Shown here: positions 1 through 8,356 of the stretch, one piece after another | Layout: each line of letters opens with the position of its first letter | How positions within the stretch are numbered: the first letter of the stretch is position 1 | Assembly (NCBI RefSeq): GCF_900299525.1 | Contig: NZ_OMKA01000003.1 | Coordinates: forward strand, 558,001 to 622,000 | Length of the DNA stretch: 64,000 nucleotides | Origin: Aquimarina sp. Aq78 | GTDB taxonomy: Bacteria > Bacteroidota > Bacteroidia > Flavobacteriales > Flavobacteriaceae | Reading direction: 5' to 3' | Made by a program: the position numbers and the translations under genes | Notes under the pieces: model-generated | Database searches by the model: none | What the model saw: only the letters and a program-made list of their open reading frames with translations | Told to the model about the DNA's origin: nothing

Positions 1-85
1 TATCATGTATAGAAAACTGGAAAGCCAGAAAAAAAAGAATAACAGCTCCTAATGCGACTATTACAATCCAGTTACTTGTCTTCAT
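1..85 (-). CDS. N-terminal fragment of a membrane-anchored protein (runs off window)
   Basis: An ATG on the minus strand opens a frame that stays open for 28 codons to the window edge. It encodes MKTSNWIVIVALG followed by a strongly hydrophobic stretch, so the product starts with a signal anchor or transmembrane segment. The start overlaps the last 14 bases of the GntR gene, which suggests translational coupling and membership of the same ABC-transporter operon. Too little is visible to name a family. Flavobacterial operons of this kind often end in small membrane or adhesin-like proteins, but that is only context. Confidence 0.6.
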   Translation of the reverse strand, partial: MKTSNWIVIVALGAVILFFLAFQFSIHD

Positions 86-452
86 GATCTATATTATTTA
101 GATATTGATTAAATGAGTCTTTTACTTCTTCAAATTTTATATCAAGCAGTCCCATTTTTTTAAATATATCAGGAAGAAGTTCTTCCATAAATTCTTTTCT
201 TTTAATATCGAGAACCTTGTTGTATCCATTTTCTGAAACAAAATACCCTATCCCTCTTTTGTTATAGATTACCTCTTGTTCCTGCAAATAGGTAAAAGCT
301 CTTATTGCGGTATTAGGATTTACCTCTACCATAACAGCAATCTCTCTCACAGAAGGTATTCTTTCATCCTCCTGCCATCTTTTTACAAGTATATTCTCAT
401 AGAAAAAATCTACGATTTGTAAATAAATAGGTTTGCTGTCATCAAAATCCAT
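72..452 (-). CDS. GntR-family transcriptional regulator (YtrA-like)
   Basis: A 126-residue protein with an N-terminal GntR winged helix-turn-helix (about residues 10-75; IPSVREIA and NPNTAIRAFTYL are the recognisable helix segments) and only a short helical tail. That size and the missing large effector domain are typical of the YtrA subfamily, whose members repress adjacent ABC-transporter operons. The gene starts two bases after the stop of the permease-like gene, so it is the third gene of the operon and probably autoregulates it through the palindrome upstream of the ATPase gene. The effector is unknown. Confidence 0.9.
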   Translation of the reverse strand: MDFDDSKPIYLQIVDFFYENILVKRWQEDERIPSVREIAVMVEVNPNTAIRAFTYLQEQEVIYNKRGIGYFVSENGYNKVLDIKRKEFMEELLPDIFKKMGLLDIKFEEVKDSFNQYLNNIDHEDK

Positions 453-454
453 CC

Positions 455-1207
455 TTATACTTCCTTTTCAACTATCTTAAAATAACTTGCTAATAGCATT
501 AGCGGCACAAAAATGCCCATAAAAAACCCTTTTCCCATTCCAGAAAAATCTTGTCCAGTTTTATCAAATGCTTCTGAGGCTAGTCCTTCTCCCGAAAATA
601 CATCATACCCGTAATTGAGCATCCCGAAAAGCATCATATTGAGTACTATCAACCCAAAAACAAGTAATACAACTACAAGTAATGTTTTTCCCACTCTATT
701 TTTATTAAATGCAATAGCACCATAAAGAAATACGGGTTGTATAACAAAATAAACCTTAACCAGCTGCCAGTAGCTTTCTGAAAATATAGGCAACAGGTGA
801 AAATTGGTTTCAGAAAACATACTGCCCAATATAATTGTTATTTGCCCAACCAAAAAACCAAGGATTGAAAACACAAGAGTATATACCACAAAAGTACTAA
901 GCCAGGCTGCAGCTATTCTTTCATAAGATGAAACGGGTAATGAAAAATATAGATGGTTTGATTTTTGGTTATGCGCTTCTTTAAAAGTTGAAAAAATAAA
1001 TAGTACTCCTAACGCTATATAAAACTTACCGAATATGCTCATAAATTCGCCACTCGAAATCTGATGGTCCCCTCGTAAACTAAACAAAAAGACAATAAAA
1101 AAAATAGCACTGGCAACAGATAAAGTAGTAAGTATTGCTCCCTTAAGAAGTATGATATCTCTATATATAAAACTGCCTATTCTCTTAATGTTAAATTGTT
1201 CCATCAT
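455..1207 (-). CDS. ABC-2-like membrane protein (permease component)
   Basis: A 250-residue integral membrane protein with about six hydrophobic segments spread over its whole length (for example residues 24-45, 60-75, 105-130, 150-165, 175-195 and 228-243). It has no enzymatic motifs. It overlaps the 3' end of the upstream ABC ATPase gene by 17 bases and is followed within 2 bases by the GntR gene, so it is almost certainly the membrane partner of that ATPase. Two consecutive ATGs at 1207 and 1204 make the exact start ambiguous. The substrate is unknown; YtrA-linked transporters are commonly connected with cell-envelope stress. Confidence 0.8.
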   Translation of the reverse strand: MMEQFNIKRIGSFIYRDIILLKGAILTTLSVASAIFFIVFLFSLRGDHQISSGEFMSIFGKFYIALGVLFIFSTFKEAHNQKSNHLYFSLPVSSYERIAAAWLSTFVVYTLVFSILGFLVGQITIILGSMFSETNFHLLPIFSESYWQLVKVYFVIQPVFLYGAIAFNKNRVGKTLLVVVLLVFGLIVLNMMLFGMLNYGYDVFSGEGLASEAFDKTGQDFSGMGKGFFMGIFVPLMLLASYFKIVEKEV

Positions 1208-2039
1208 GAAATGTATTTAAGGCATTATTAATTCTATTAGATTCACTTAAAACGGCATTAAATAATAATTCTAGATCCACTTCTGTCTCATCTCTATCTT
1301 CTCTAAAAAGCATAGCTTTTCCTCCAAAAGATGTTTCAGAATAAATAATAGACTCTTTTGTATCTCTCCTAGGTTTTCCAAACCATAAATGTTCAGAAAC
1401 ATTAGACAATGGCTGATCAAATGCTACTTTGGATTGATCCAATATCACTACATGATTTATCAAGCTATGTAAATCCCGAACCTGGTGAGTAGAAATAATA
1501 ATACATTTCCCCTCATCAACCGCCAGAGCCATAATCTTCCTAAATTGACTTTTTGATGGAATATCCAACCCATTAGTTGGCTCATCCATAAGCAGGAGCT
1601 TTGTATTTGTTGCAATTCCAAATGCAATAAGTACTTTCTTCTTATTACCAAAAGAAAGAGTTGATATGTTTTCATCGGTCGAGAGCTTAAACTCTTCTAT
1701 TAGTTTATAAAATTGATCTCGAGAGAACCTTGGATAAAAAGGAGAATTTACTTGTTCATAAGTAGAAATCTTAAGTCCTGGTAACTCAAAATCTTCTGGT
1801 ACCATAAAAATATCCTGAAGACATTTTACATTTCTTCCTGAAATATTTTCACCCAAAACCCGATAATAACCTGCTTTTGGAAATAACAATCCGGTCATTA
1901 TCTTCATTAATGTACTCTTTCCTTCACCATTCTTACCAAAAAGTCCATAAATGTTTCCCGGGATAAAATCTAAAGTGATATTATCCAGGATTATTTTGCT
2001 TTTTGGGTAATAGAACCGTAAGTCTTTAATTTGAATCAT
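1191..2039 (-). CDS. ABC transporter ATP-binding protein
   Basis: A 282-residue nucleotide-binding subunit. Walker A is GKNGEGKS (residues 35-42), the signature is a divergent LSFGN (about 128-132), and Walker B followed by the D-loop is LLLMDEPTNGLD (148-159), with a switch His in STHQ. A C-terminal extension of about 70 residues follows the domain. It is the first gene of the operon, transcribed from a consensus Bacteroidetes promoter that carries a palindromic operator. The signature has F in place of the usual S-G-G pattern, as is common in this exporter subgroup. It would energise the neighbouring membrane protein. Confidence 0.93.
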   Translation of the reverse strand: MIQIKDLRFYYPKSKIILDNITLDFIPGNIYGLFGKNGEGKSTLMKIMTGLLFPKAGYYRVLGENISGRNVKCLQDIFMVPEDFELPGLKISTYEQVNSPFYPRFSRDQFYKLIEEFKLSTDENISTLSFGNKKKVLIAFGIATNTKLLLMDEPTNGLDIPSKSQFRKIMALAVDEGKCIIISTHQVRDLHSLINHVVILDQSKVAFDQPLSNVSEHLWFGKPRRDTKESIIYSETSFGGKAMLFREDRDETEVDLELLFNAVLSESNRINNALNTFHDGTI

Positions 2040-2043
2040 GGCT

Positions 2044-2067
2044 AGTGTATTAGTTATCTAGTACACT
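2044..2067. promoter_or_regulatory. Palindromic operator AGTGTA-N12-TACACT
   Basis: A 24-bp imperfect palindrome: 6-bp outer arms AGTGTA/TACACT and inner TAG/CTA symmetry around a central TA step. It sits between the -7 box of the ABC operon and the ATG of its first gene, covering the expected transcription start. The operon encodes a YtrA-type GntR repressor, and such regulators bind AGTGTA/TACACT-like palindromes near their own operon, so this is the likely autoregulatory site. Confidence 0.65.
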
Positions 2068-2068
2068 G

Positions 2069-2100
2069 CAAATATATCTAAGAGAAATCAATAAACCAAA
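2069..2100 (-). promoter_or_regulatory. Bacteroidetes-type promoter of ABC operon
   Basis: On the minus strand, TTTG (2097-2100) is followed after 20 bases by TATATTTG (2069-2076), matching the Bacteroidetes sigma-ABfr consensus TTTG-N19-TAnnTTTG. It lies 30 bases upstream of the ABC ATPase start, and the operator palindrome follows immediately. Confidence 0.7.
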
Positions 2101-2277
2101 GATTTTTTATTTTATTGATTATCTGCTAGTTAACCTATTAAAACCAAAACAATGCTTAGACCAGGTATAGTAAAGGTTTTCGGAATATTACATTTTTAGA
2201 ATTATACTATCGAAAATTGACGGCCTTTTAATTTAATATTCCAATTTTTATAGAATTTTTAAAGTGAGAAAAGATCA

Positions 2278-2841
2278 TTATGCTGTCTTATGGGCTTTCT
2301 TTTTTTCTATAAACAACAATTCTTTTTCCATTTTTTTAAATATTTTTTTCATAAAATATCGATGAAATGGTTTCACAAAAAAGAAATACATTTTTCCTAG
2401 GGTATTATGTATTTTCACTACGGTTGCTAGTTCTATTATCGTGTCTTCCCCCTCTTTATAACTAATAAAAGATAGTTTAAAATCTAAATGTTTGTCTGTC
2501 TGTCCTGTTAACAGTTCTATATCATTCTTATCCAGTACATCGAATATTGCAATACTATCCCCAATATTACCTTCAAATTCGTTCAAATATGCTTCTCTTT
2601 CTGTATGAGTTAGTTTAGTTGCTGTTTTTAGTCCCATTTTTTTGGCTATTTTCTCTCTAGAGAGTAATAGTTTCGTAAAAAACGGTGAGAAGGATTTAAA
2701 GAATGCTACCATACAATCTTTTGGTTTAGGCACTTCATTTAATACTGTGGTTCTCAATTGAAAAACATCACAATAACTTACTTCCTTACTTTGTTTAGCA
2801 ATCAGGTATTCTTTATTTAGTTCTATCTCTATTATTTTCAT
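2278..2841 (-). CDS. DUF2867-family protein
   Basis: A 187-residue soluble protein resembling the DUF2867 family, with an SRPBCC-like fold expected. It has a conserved C-terminal KPFHR motif and an alternating beta pattern (IELATVVKIHN, YFFFVKPFHRYFM). Such proteins are small hydrophobic-cavity proteins without an assigned reaction. It is followed on the same strand by a GNAT acetyltransferase and an AHSA1-type SRPBCC protein, though spacings of about 50-70 bases leave co-transcription open. The start ATG is the only one near the conserved N terminus. Confidence 0.6.
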   Translation of the reverse strand: MKIIEIELNKEYLIAKQSKEVSYCDVFQLRTTVLNEVPKPKDCMVAFFKSFSPFFTKLLLSREKIAKKMGLKTATKLTHTEREAYLNEFEGNIGDSIAIFDVLDKNDIELLTGQTDKHLDFKLSFISYKEGEDTIIELATVVKIHNTLGKMYFFFVKPFHRYFMKKIFKKMEKELLFIEKKKAHKTA

Positions 2842-2891
2842 TTTTTAAAATCTGAAGTCACATTATTATTTACTATTGTTATAACATACTA

Positions 2892-3407
2892 CTACATCTT
2901 TTTATTTAAGATATAATACCTATGTTCATCCCAAATTTTATCATTCTTAATAATTGCCTTTTGGAATATTCCTTCTTTTTTAAACCCGCTTTTTTCGAGA
3001 ACCCTCATTGAAGTAGTGTTATATTCAATAATTCCTGCATATATTCTAATCAGGTTTAATTTTTCAAATCCATATTCGGTTATCTGGTCTACAGCTTTTG
3101 TAGTAATCCCTTTACCCCAATAAGGTTCTCCAAGCCAATACCCTATTTCTGCTGATTTTCTATATATATCATTTTGTAACATAAGAGATATAACTCCACA
3201 AAGTTTACCTCTAAACTCAATCCCGAAGCTTACTACAGGGTCCTGTTGTATTGTCATCTCAATAAAGGATGTAGCATCCTCTTCATCATAAGGATTAGGA
3301 AAATAATCTCTTAGATTATTTGATATATTACTATTATTGGCAAGTTTTGCCATTTGTAATTTATCTGATTCTTTAAGCTGTCTTATTTTAATTTCTCTAT
3401 TATCCAT
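2892..3407 (-). CDS. GNAT-family N-acetyltransferase (RimJ/RimL-like)
   Basis: A 171-residue acetyl-CoA-dependent N-acetyltransferase. The N-terminal IKIRQLKESD start, the GYWLGEPYWGKGITTKAV segment (motif A, acetyl-CoA pyrophosphate loop, about residues 88-105) and the final NTTSMRVLEKSGFKKEG motif (about 129-145) define the RimJ/RimL branch, which acetylates protein N termini or small amines. The substrate cannot be read from the sequence. It lies between two proteins of the SRPBCC type on the same strand. Confidence 0.9.
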   Translation of the reverse strand: MDNREIKIRQLKESDKLQMAKLANNSNISNNLRDYFPNPYDEEDATSFIEMTIQQDPVVSFGIEFRGKLCGVISLMLQNDIYRKSAEIGYWLGEPYWGKGITTKAVDQITEYGFEKLNLIRIYAGIIEYNTTSMRVLEKSGFKKEGIFQKAIIKNDKIWDEHRYYILNKKM

Positions 3408-3476
3408 AATTCATTAAGTTATTGATAAACCCAAGCAATGATATGGTAATCTATAGAGGTAGTTTTCATTCTACAC

Positions 3477-3917
3477 TTATTTTTTTGACATTAAATATTC
3501 TTTTAAACTACTTTTAATAAAGTATTCCCAGCCTCCTATACAGCTCTCTCGTGCAAATTCTGGAATATCAGGCGGAAAACTGTCTATTATTTCGGTCATC
3601 AACCTAAGTTTTACATGATTCTCATTTTTAAACAATTCAAATGTTACAAATGAATCTCCGCTATATTCTTTATATCTCCAACTATATTTTATCTTCTGAT
3701 TTGGTACTACTTCTGTTATCTTCCAAAGGTGTGTAAACGTTCGATTTTCGACCTCGACAACAAATTGTGTTTTAAATCCTTCTTTTGCTTCAAACGATTC
3801 AATTTGTTCAAAAAACCATTTTTTCATTTGGTCTAATTCTGTTATGGCTTTCCAAACATTTTTTGGTGTTGTCATATAAGTTTCTTCTACTACAATTGGT
3901 GCGTCTGTATTTTTCAT
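3477..3917 (-). CDS. SRPBCC domain protein, AHSA1 family
   Basis: A 146-residue protein with the START/Bet v1-like AHSA1 pattern. The start VEETYMTTPKNVWKAIT is followed by WFFEQIESFEA, an antiparallel sheet region with HLWKITEV and YSWRYKEY, and a C-terminal helix GGWEYFIKSSLKEYL. Members bind hydrophobic ligands or act as stress-related accessory proteins; no catalytic function is assigned. It is a full-length single domain with no signal peptide, so it is cytoplasmic. Confidence 0.85.
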   Translation of the reverse strand: MKNTDAPIVVEETYMTTPKNVWKAITELDQMKKWFFEQIESFEAKEGFKTQFVVEVENRTFTHLWKITEVVPNQKIKYSWRYKEYSGDSFVTFELFKNENHVKLRLMTEIIDSFPPDIPEFARESCIGGWEYFIKSSLKEYLMSKK

Positions 3918-4053
3918 ATGACAAAATATTTTGATTATGTATTTTATTTTCTCCTCTATTGAGCAGCTTTTGCTTTTCTTATCATTTTCTAATGAAATAA
4001 ACTTTTGATATTATATATTTTAAAGTTAAAATAAGAGCCTTTATTAAAAGGTT

Positions 4054-4563
4054 TTAATTACATCTAGATTCTTTAACAATAGTCCCTGTACATACCCATT
4101 GATCCTCGTAAATGGATTCGTAGCATATTTTCATTTCAAAATTACTTTCGTTCACTTTTGCATAAAGAAGTTCGGCCCATTTTGGATCAACAACTTTTAT
4201 CATGTTTATTGATTCTCCTGCTGGTAAAACCCGGTTCTGAACTTCTGCTGTCAGATGCGGAAATTGAGTAGTTCCAAGAAGTTTAGAAAATAAAGAATCT
4301 AACACCGGAACAGGATTATTATTCAGTTTTATAGCTGCTTTGTTAATTATTGCAGGACCAACGCCATTGTTACGGACTTTCAACACTACCCCATCATCCT
4401 GGTTATAAATAATTCTCCATTCCAAATACGGCCATACTGAAGCATGTTGCTGTTTTTGCATTAGATTTGTTTGATAGATATAAACTGCAACAGTAATAAT
4501 ATTAATCGTAATAGCTATAAGCCCAACTTTTACACCACTACTTATCTTTTTGTTTTTTCCCAT
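4054..4563 (-). CDS. Hypothetical protein with one N-terminal membrane segment
   Basis: 169 residues. A basic start (MGKNKKIS) is followed by one transmembrane helix (about residues 10-30), then a predicted periplasmic or cytoplasmic domain rich in beta strands with three Cys residues near the C terminus (C147, C158, C168). The segment VVLKVRNNGVGPAIINKAAIKLNN looks like an Ig-like beta sandwich edge. I do not recognise a named family. It stands alone, with 90-140 base gaps on both sides. Confidence 0.65.
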   Translation of the reverse strand: MGKNKKISSGVKVGLIAITINIITVAVYIYQTNLMQKQQHASVWPYLEWRIIYNQDDGVVLKVRNNGVGPAIINKAAIKLNNNPVPVLDSLFSKLLGTTQFPHLTAEVQNRVLPAGESINMIKVVDPKWAELLYAKVNESNFEMKICYESIYEDQWVCTGTIVKESRCN

Positions 4564-4658
4564 AATACACTTTCAACTAACACATTACAACCTTTTTTTT
4601 ATGAATTTTTATTTTCAGAGATATCTATGACAGGTTGTTATTACCATTTTTATATATC

Positions 4659-5390
4659 CTATTTTTCTATTAATATTGGAAAATTGTCAAGATCTATATC
4701 CGATAGTTTTTCATTACAATTCTTTATTATTTTCCCAAGTAAATAAGGTCCCGTTTCTTTTTCATACCCCAGCCGAATATAAGCATAACAATCATTTTCT
4801 CTTAGATCTGTAAATTCTGTAGAAAAATAAGAAATACCAGTTTTATCACTTGTATCGGATTCATCTCCTAAATAGAAGCTTGAAGCTATATCAGCTTTTC
4901 CATTTTGAGTATGATTTGATTTCCCAAATTCTGTCATCTCTATTTTATAATCGATTGTAGTATAGTTAAATCTCTTAATTATAACAGCAACTGCAAGATT
5001 ACCTTTTTTACCTGTTAATGTTATTCGACGACCTATTTCTGGAGTTTCTGGAAAATAAATAGTATCGGTGTCATTTAAAATCAATAGATTATCCGAAAGT
5101 GTGATCTTCTTCTCTCTTAATTTTTTGAGTCCATCAATAAATTTATCTGAATAGTCAGACTTATTTTTAATACTTATTTCTGTTTCTATTTTATCAATAT
5201 CATTCTCCTTATCATCAGAAAGGTTTATGCTCTTATTAGTATATAAACTATCTCTAGCTATTGTTTTTGTTGTATCTACAAAAATCGAAGATGTTTTTTT
5301 ATTCGTCTGTGAATTACTACACCCCAATACACTCATTACGATTAGAGTTGCTACTATATTTTTTGCCTCCACTATTTTAAGATGACTCAT
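4659..5390 (-). CDS. Predicted lipoprotein, unknown function
   Basis: 243 residues. A hydrophobic N-terminal segment ends in the lipobox VLGC (Cys24), followed by S-N-S-Q-T, so the protein is a predicted lipoprotein. The mature part starts with a charged low-complexity linker and then an all-beta region with no family I recognise. In the C-terminal half a pair of Cys (about residues 199 and 227) could form a disulfide. It is transcribed alone; a very long hairpin lies upstream, between it and pepD. Confidence 0.65.
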   Translation of the reverse strand: MSHLKIVEAKNIVATLIVMSVLGCSNSQTNKKTSSIFVDTTKTIARDSLYTNKSINLSDDKENDIDKIETEISIKNKSDYSDKFIDGLKKLREKKITLSDNLLILNDTDTIYFPETPEIGRRITLTGKKGNLAVAVIIKRFNYTTIDYKIEMTEFGKSNHTQNGKADIASSFYLGDESDTSDKTGISYFSTEFTDLRENDCYAYIRLGYEKETGPYLLGKIIKNCNEKLSDIDLDNFPILIEK

Positions 5391-5545
5391 AATAATTTTG
5401 TACTAATTATTTAATTAAAAAAAGACAAGAGATGTTTTCTACTGTAGTTTAAAAGTAACTAATTCAAGTGAAAATGGTAAGAAAATTCTACAACAATGAA
5501 TTAGAGTCAGTATAATATGATCTTAATATATACTTCTATAAACCA

Positions 5546-5603
5546 ATAAACCTATCTTACTTATCTGAGACGTCGTGTCCTTGCATAAGTAAGATAGGTT
5601 TAT
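5546..5603 (-). terminator. Long 19-bp hairpin downstream of pepD
   Basis: The arms 5546-5564 and 5585-5603 are perfect reverse complements (core AAACCTATCTTACTTAT), with a 20-base loop that itself contains the palindrome GACGTC. It starts 42 bases after the pepD stop, so a terminator role is the simplest reading. It lacks a clear U-tract on either strand and is longer than other terminators in the window. It could also be a small mobile palindromic element. Confidence 0.5.
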
Positions 5604-5645
5604 ATATCAATTCATTAATTGGCAATTATAGCCAAAAGATGAATA

Positions 5646-7106
5646 CTATTTCTTTGGAGTTTCCTTTAAGATTTCTTTTACGAATTTCCAGTATTTTTGT
5701 ACCGACGAGATACTTGTTCTTTCGTCTGGTGAGTGTGCTCCCAAGATTGTTGGTCCAAACGATATCATATCCATATCCGGATAATTCTGCCCCAGGATAC
5801 CACATTCTAATCCTGCATGACAGGCAGCTACATGTGCTTTTTCGCCATTAAGGTTTTGATACAATTCATCCATTACTTTTAATATTGGAGAATTCATATT
5901 AGGAGCCCAACCGGGATAATCCCCACTAGTGGTTACTTCACATCCTATTAACTCAAAAGTAGCTCTCAACTTGTTTGCAAGATCCAACTTAGAAGATTCT
6001 ACACTGCTTCGGGTTAGACATTCGATAGTGATATCTCCTTTTCCTATTGTTATTTTAGCAATGTTATTAGAGGTTTCTACCAAGTCAGAGATTGAAGCGC
6101 TCATAGTATACACTCCATTATGTGCAGCATATAATGCCTTTATTACTCCTTCCTGAACACCTAACTCCATTACCTGTGCTGGTAGATCTGTAGTATTAAT
6201 TTCTATAGTAAGATCAGGATCGGCGATAGAAAGTTCATTCTGGATTGTTTTAGATAACTCTCCTATTTCGAATTCAAAAGCTTTTGCCTGTACTGCATCT
6301 ACTACAATTATAGCGAAGCTTTCTCTTGGGATTGCATTACGTAAGCTTCCTCCTTTTACTTCACTAATTTGTAAGCCAAAATTCTCAAAACCATCAAATA
6401 AAAGTCTATTCATTATTTTATTAGCATTCCCTAATCCTTTATGAATATCCATACCAGAATGCCCTCCACTAAGTCCTGTAATAGCAATAGTATACCCTAC
6501 TTTACCATCTGCAACCGGTTCTTCTTTATAATTTCTTTTTGCTGTAACATCAATTCCGCCAGCACAACCAACTCCTATTTCATCATCTTCCTCGGTATCC
6601 AGGTTTAATAATATATCCCCATGTAACCATCCTCCTTCTAATCCCATAGCTCCTGTCATTCCTGTTTCTTCATCAATGGTAAATAATGCCTCGATAGCAG
6701 GATGTGCAATATCTGTAGATTCCAGAATTGCCATAATAGTAGCTACTCCTAATCCATTATCGGCACCAAGAGTTGTTCCTTTGGCTCTTACCCAATCTTC
6801 ATCGATATACATTTCTATACCTTGGGTATCAAAATCAAAATCGGTATCTGTATTTTTTTGATGTACCATATCCAGGTGAGATTGCATCACTACCACTTTT
6901 CGATCTTCCATTCCCGAAGTAGCTGGTTTTCTAATTAGAACATTACCAACCTTGTCTATCTCGGTAGTTAATCCTAATGATTCTCCAAAATCTTTCATAA
7001 ACGCAATGACACGTTCTTCTTTTTTTGAAGGTCTTGGAACCGCATTAAGATCTGCAAATTTATTCCATATCACTTTAGGCTCAAGGCTTCTTATTTCTGA
7101 ATTCAT
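5646..7106 (-). CDS. pepD: Aminoacyl-histidine dipeptidase (PepD, M20)
   Basis: A 486-residue zinc-dependent M20 peptidase that hydrolyses Xaa-His dipeptides such as carnosine in the cytoplasm. Visible signatures: metal His78 and Asp80 in SHLDMVHQ, bridging Asp116 in GADNGLG, catalytic Glu146 and Glu147 in TIDEETGMTG, and a dimerisation (lid) domain between roughly 205 and 390. The length matches PepD. No signal peptide is present. It is a monocistronic gene divergent from DUF3810, with a strong hairpin behind it. Confidence 0.95.
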   Translation of the reverse strand: MNSEIRSLEPKVIWNKFADLNAVPRPSKKEERVIAFMKDFGESLGLTTEIDKVGNVLIRKPATSGMEDRKVVVMQSHLDMVHQKNTDTDFDFDTQGIEMYIDEDWVRAKGTTLGADNGLGVATIMAILESTDIAHPAIEALFTIDEETGMTGAMGLEGGWLHGDILLNLDTEEDDEIGVGCAGGIDVTAKRNYKEEPVADGKVGYTIAITGLSGGHSGMDIHKGLGNANKIMNRLLFDGFENFGLQISEVKGGSLRNAIPRESFAIIVVDAVQAKAFEFEIGELSKTIQNELSIADPDLTIEINTTDLPAQVMELGVQEGVIKALYAAHNGVYTMSASISDLVETSNNIAKITIGKGDITIECLTRSSVESSKLDLANKLRATFELIGCEVTTSGDYPGWAPNMNSPILKVMDELYQNLNGEKAHVAACHAGLECGILGQNYPDMDMISFGPTILGAHSPDERTSISSVQKYWKFVKEILKETPKK

Positions 7107-7286
7107 AATTGATGTTTAAATATTGTCAGCGTTATATTATAGATATTTAGCAAAATTCTAAATTTTAAATCAAGTATCAAAGCTTAGAGCTGTCAAAGTC
7201 ATAAAGTTTCTAAAGTCAAACAAATAGATCCTAAAAAAACTCTTAATTCTTCATTCTAAATTGAGAATTGTAAATATCTTTATCCC

Positions 7287-8351
7287 ATGCAATCTAAGAC
7301 AAAACTTTATCTCACAATATTACTTCCTGTTCAAATCATTCTGATTAAAATCTTTTCTTTTTTTCCTGAAGTTATAGAAAAATTATATAGTAATGGCTTG
7401 TTTGTTTATATCTCCAAGGCTTTGCGATATGTATTTGGATGGCTTCCATTTTCTTTTGGGGATATTTTATACTGCGTTTTAATTATTATGCTAATACGTT
7501 TTTTATTTAAAAAGGTATTTAAGAAGCATTTGTTATGGAAGGAAATAGTATTGGATATTGGCGCTACTTTATCAATTGTGTATGCATGTTTTCATATTCT
7601 TTGGGGAATGAATTATTATAGATTACCCTTACATGAGATATTACAATTAGATGATGAATATAGCGAAGAAGAACTGATTGACGTTTCAGAAAAATTAATA
7701 GTTCAAGCCAATTCTTTACATCTGCAACTAGAATCCAACGATTCCCTACCTATACGAATACCATATTCTAAAGAAGAAATATTTCAAAAAACAATTCCTG
7801 CTTACGATCAGTTACATCAAATATTTCCTGTATTACAATATCACCCTAAGAGTATTAAAACATCTATATTAAGTCTTCCTCTAACCTACATGGGGTTTAG
7901 TGGGTATTTAAATCCTATTACCAATGAAGCGCAAGTAAACGGATTAATACTTAATTACAAGGCGCCTACCACAAGTTGCCATGAAGAAGCACATCAATTA
8001 GGATTTGCCAAAGAAAATGAAGCCAATTTTATAGCTGCATTGACCACAATGAATTATGATGATGTATATTTTAACTATAGTGGAGCTACCTTTGCTTTAA
8101 AATTTTGCCTAAACGATCTTTATCTTCGTAATGAAGAAAAAGCAATCTGTCTTATCGAAAAATTAAGACCCGGTATTAGAAGAAATTATATTGAAGTAAA
8201 TGAGTTCTGGGAATCTTATGAAAATCCCCTGGAACCCATTTTTAAAAGTACTTATGATAGTTATTTAAAAGCTAATAACCAACCTGATGGTATGGAAACC
8301 TATAGTTATGTCGTAGCTTTATTAGTTAATTATTATAAGACCAGATTATAG
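7287..8351 (+). CDS. DUF3810 membrane protein with HExxH motif
   Basis: 354 residues, matching the flavobacterial DUF3810 family. It has three N-terminal membrane segments (about 8-28, 57-75, 88-107) and a large extracytoplasmic part with a metallopeptidase-like site: CHEEAHQLGF (His232, Glu233, His236) followed by a second acidic cluster, ENEANF. The arrangement suggests a membrane-tethered zinc hydrolase, but no substrate is known. The gene ends 5 bases before the convergent end of the first secreted paralogue. Confidence 0.85.
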   Translation: MQSKTKLYLTILLPVQIILIKIFSFFPEVIEKLYSNGLFVYISKALRYVFGWLPFSFGDILYCVLIIMLIRFLFKKVFKKHLLWKEIVLDIGATLSIVYACFHILWGMNYYRLPLHEILQLDDEYSEEELIDVSEKLIVQANSLHLQLESNDSLPIRIPYSKEEIFQKTIPAYDQLHQIFPVLQYHPKSIKTSILSLPLTYMGFSGYLNPITNEAQVNGLILNYKAPTTSCHEEAHQLGFAKENEANFIAALTTMNYDDVYFNYSGATFALKFCLNDLYLRNEEKAICLIEKLRPGIRRNYIEVNEFWESYENPLEPIFKSTYDSYLKANNQPDGMETYSYVVALLVNYYKTRL

Positions 8352-8356
8352 AACAG

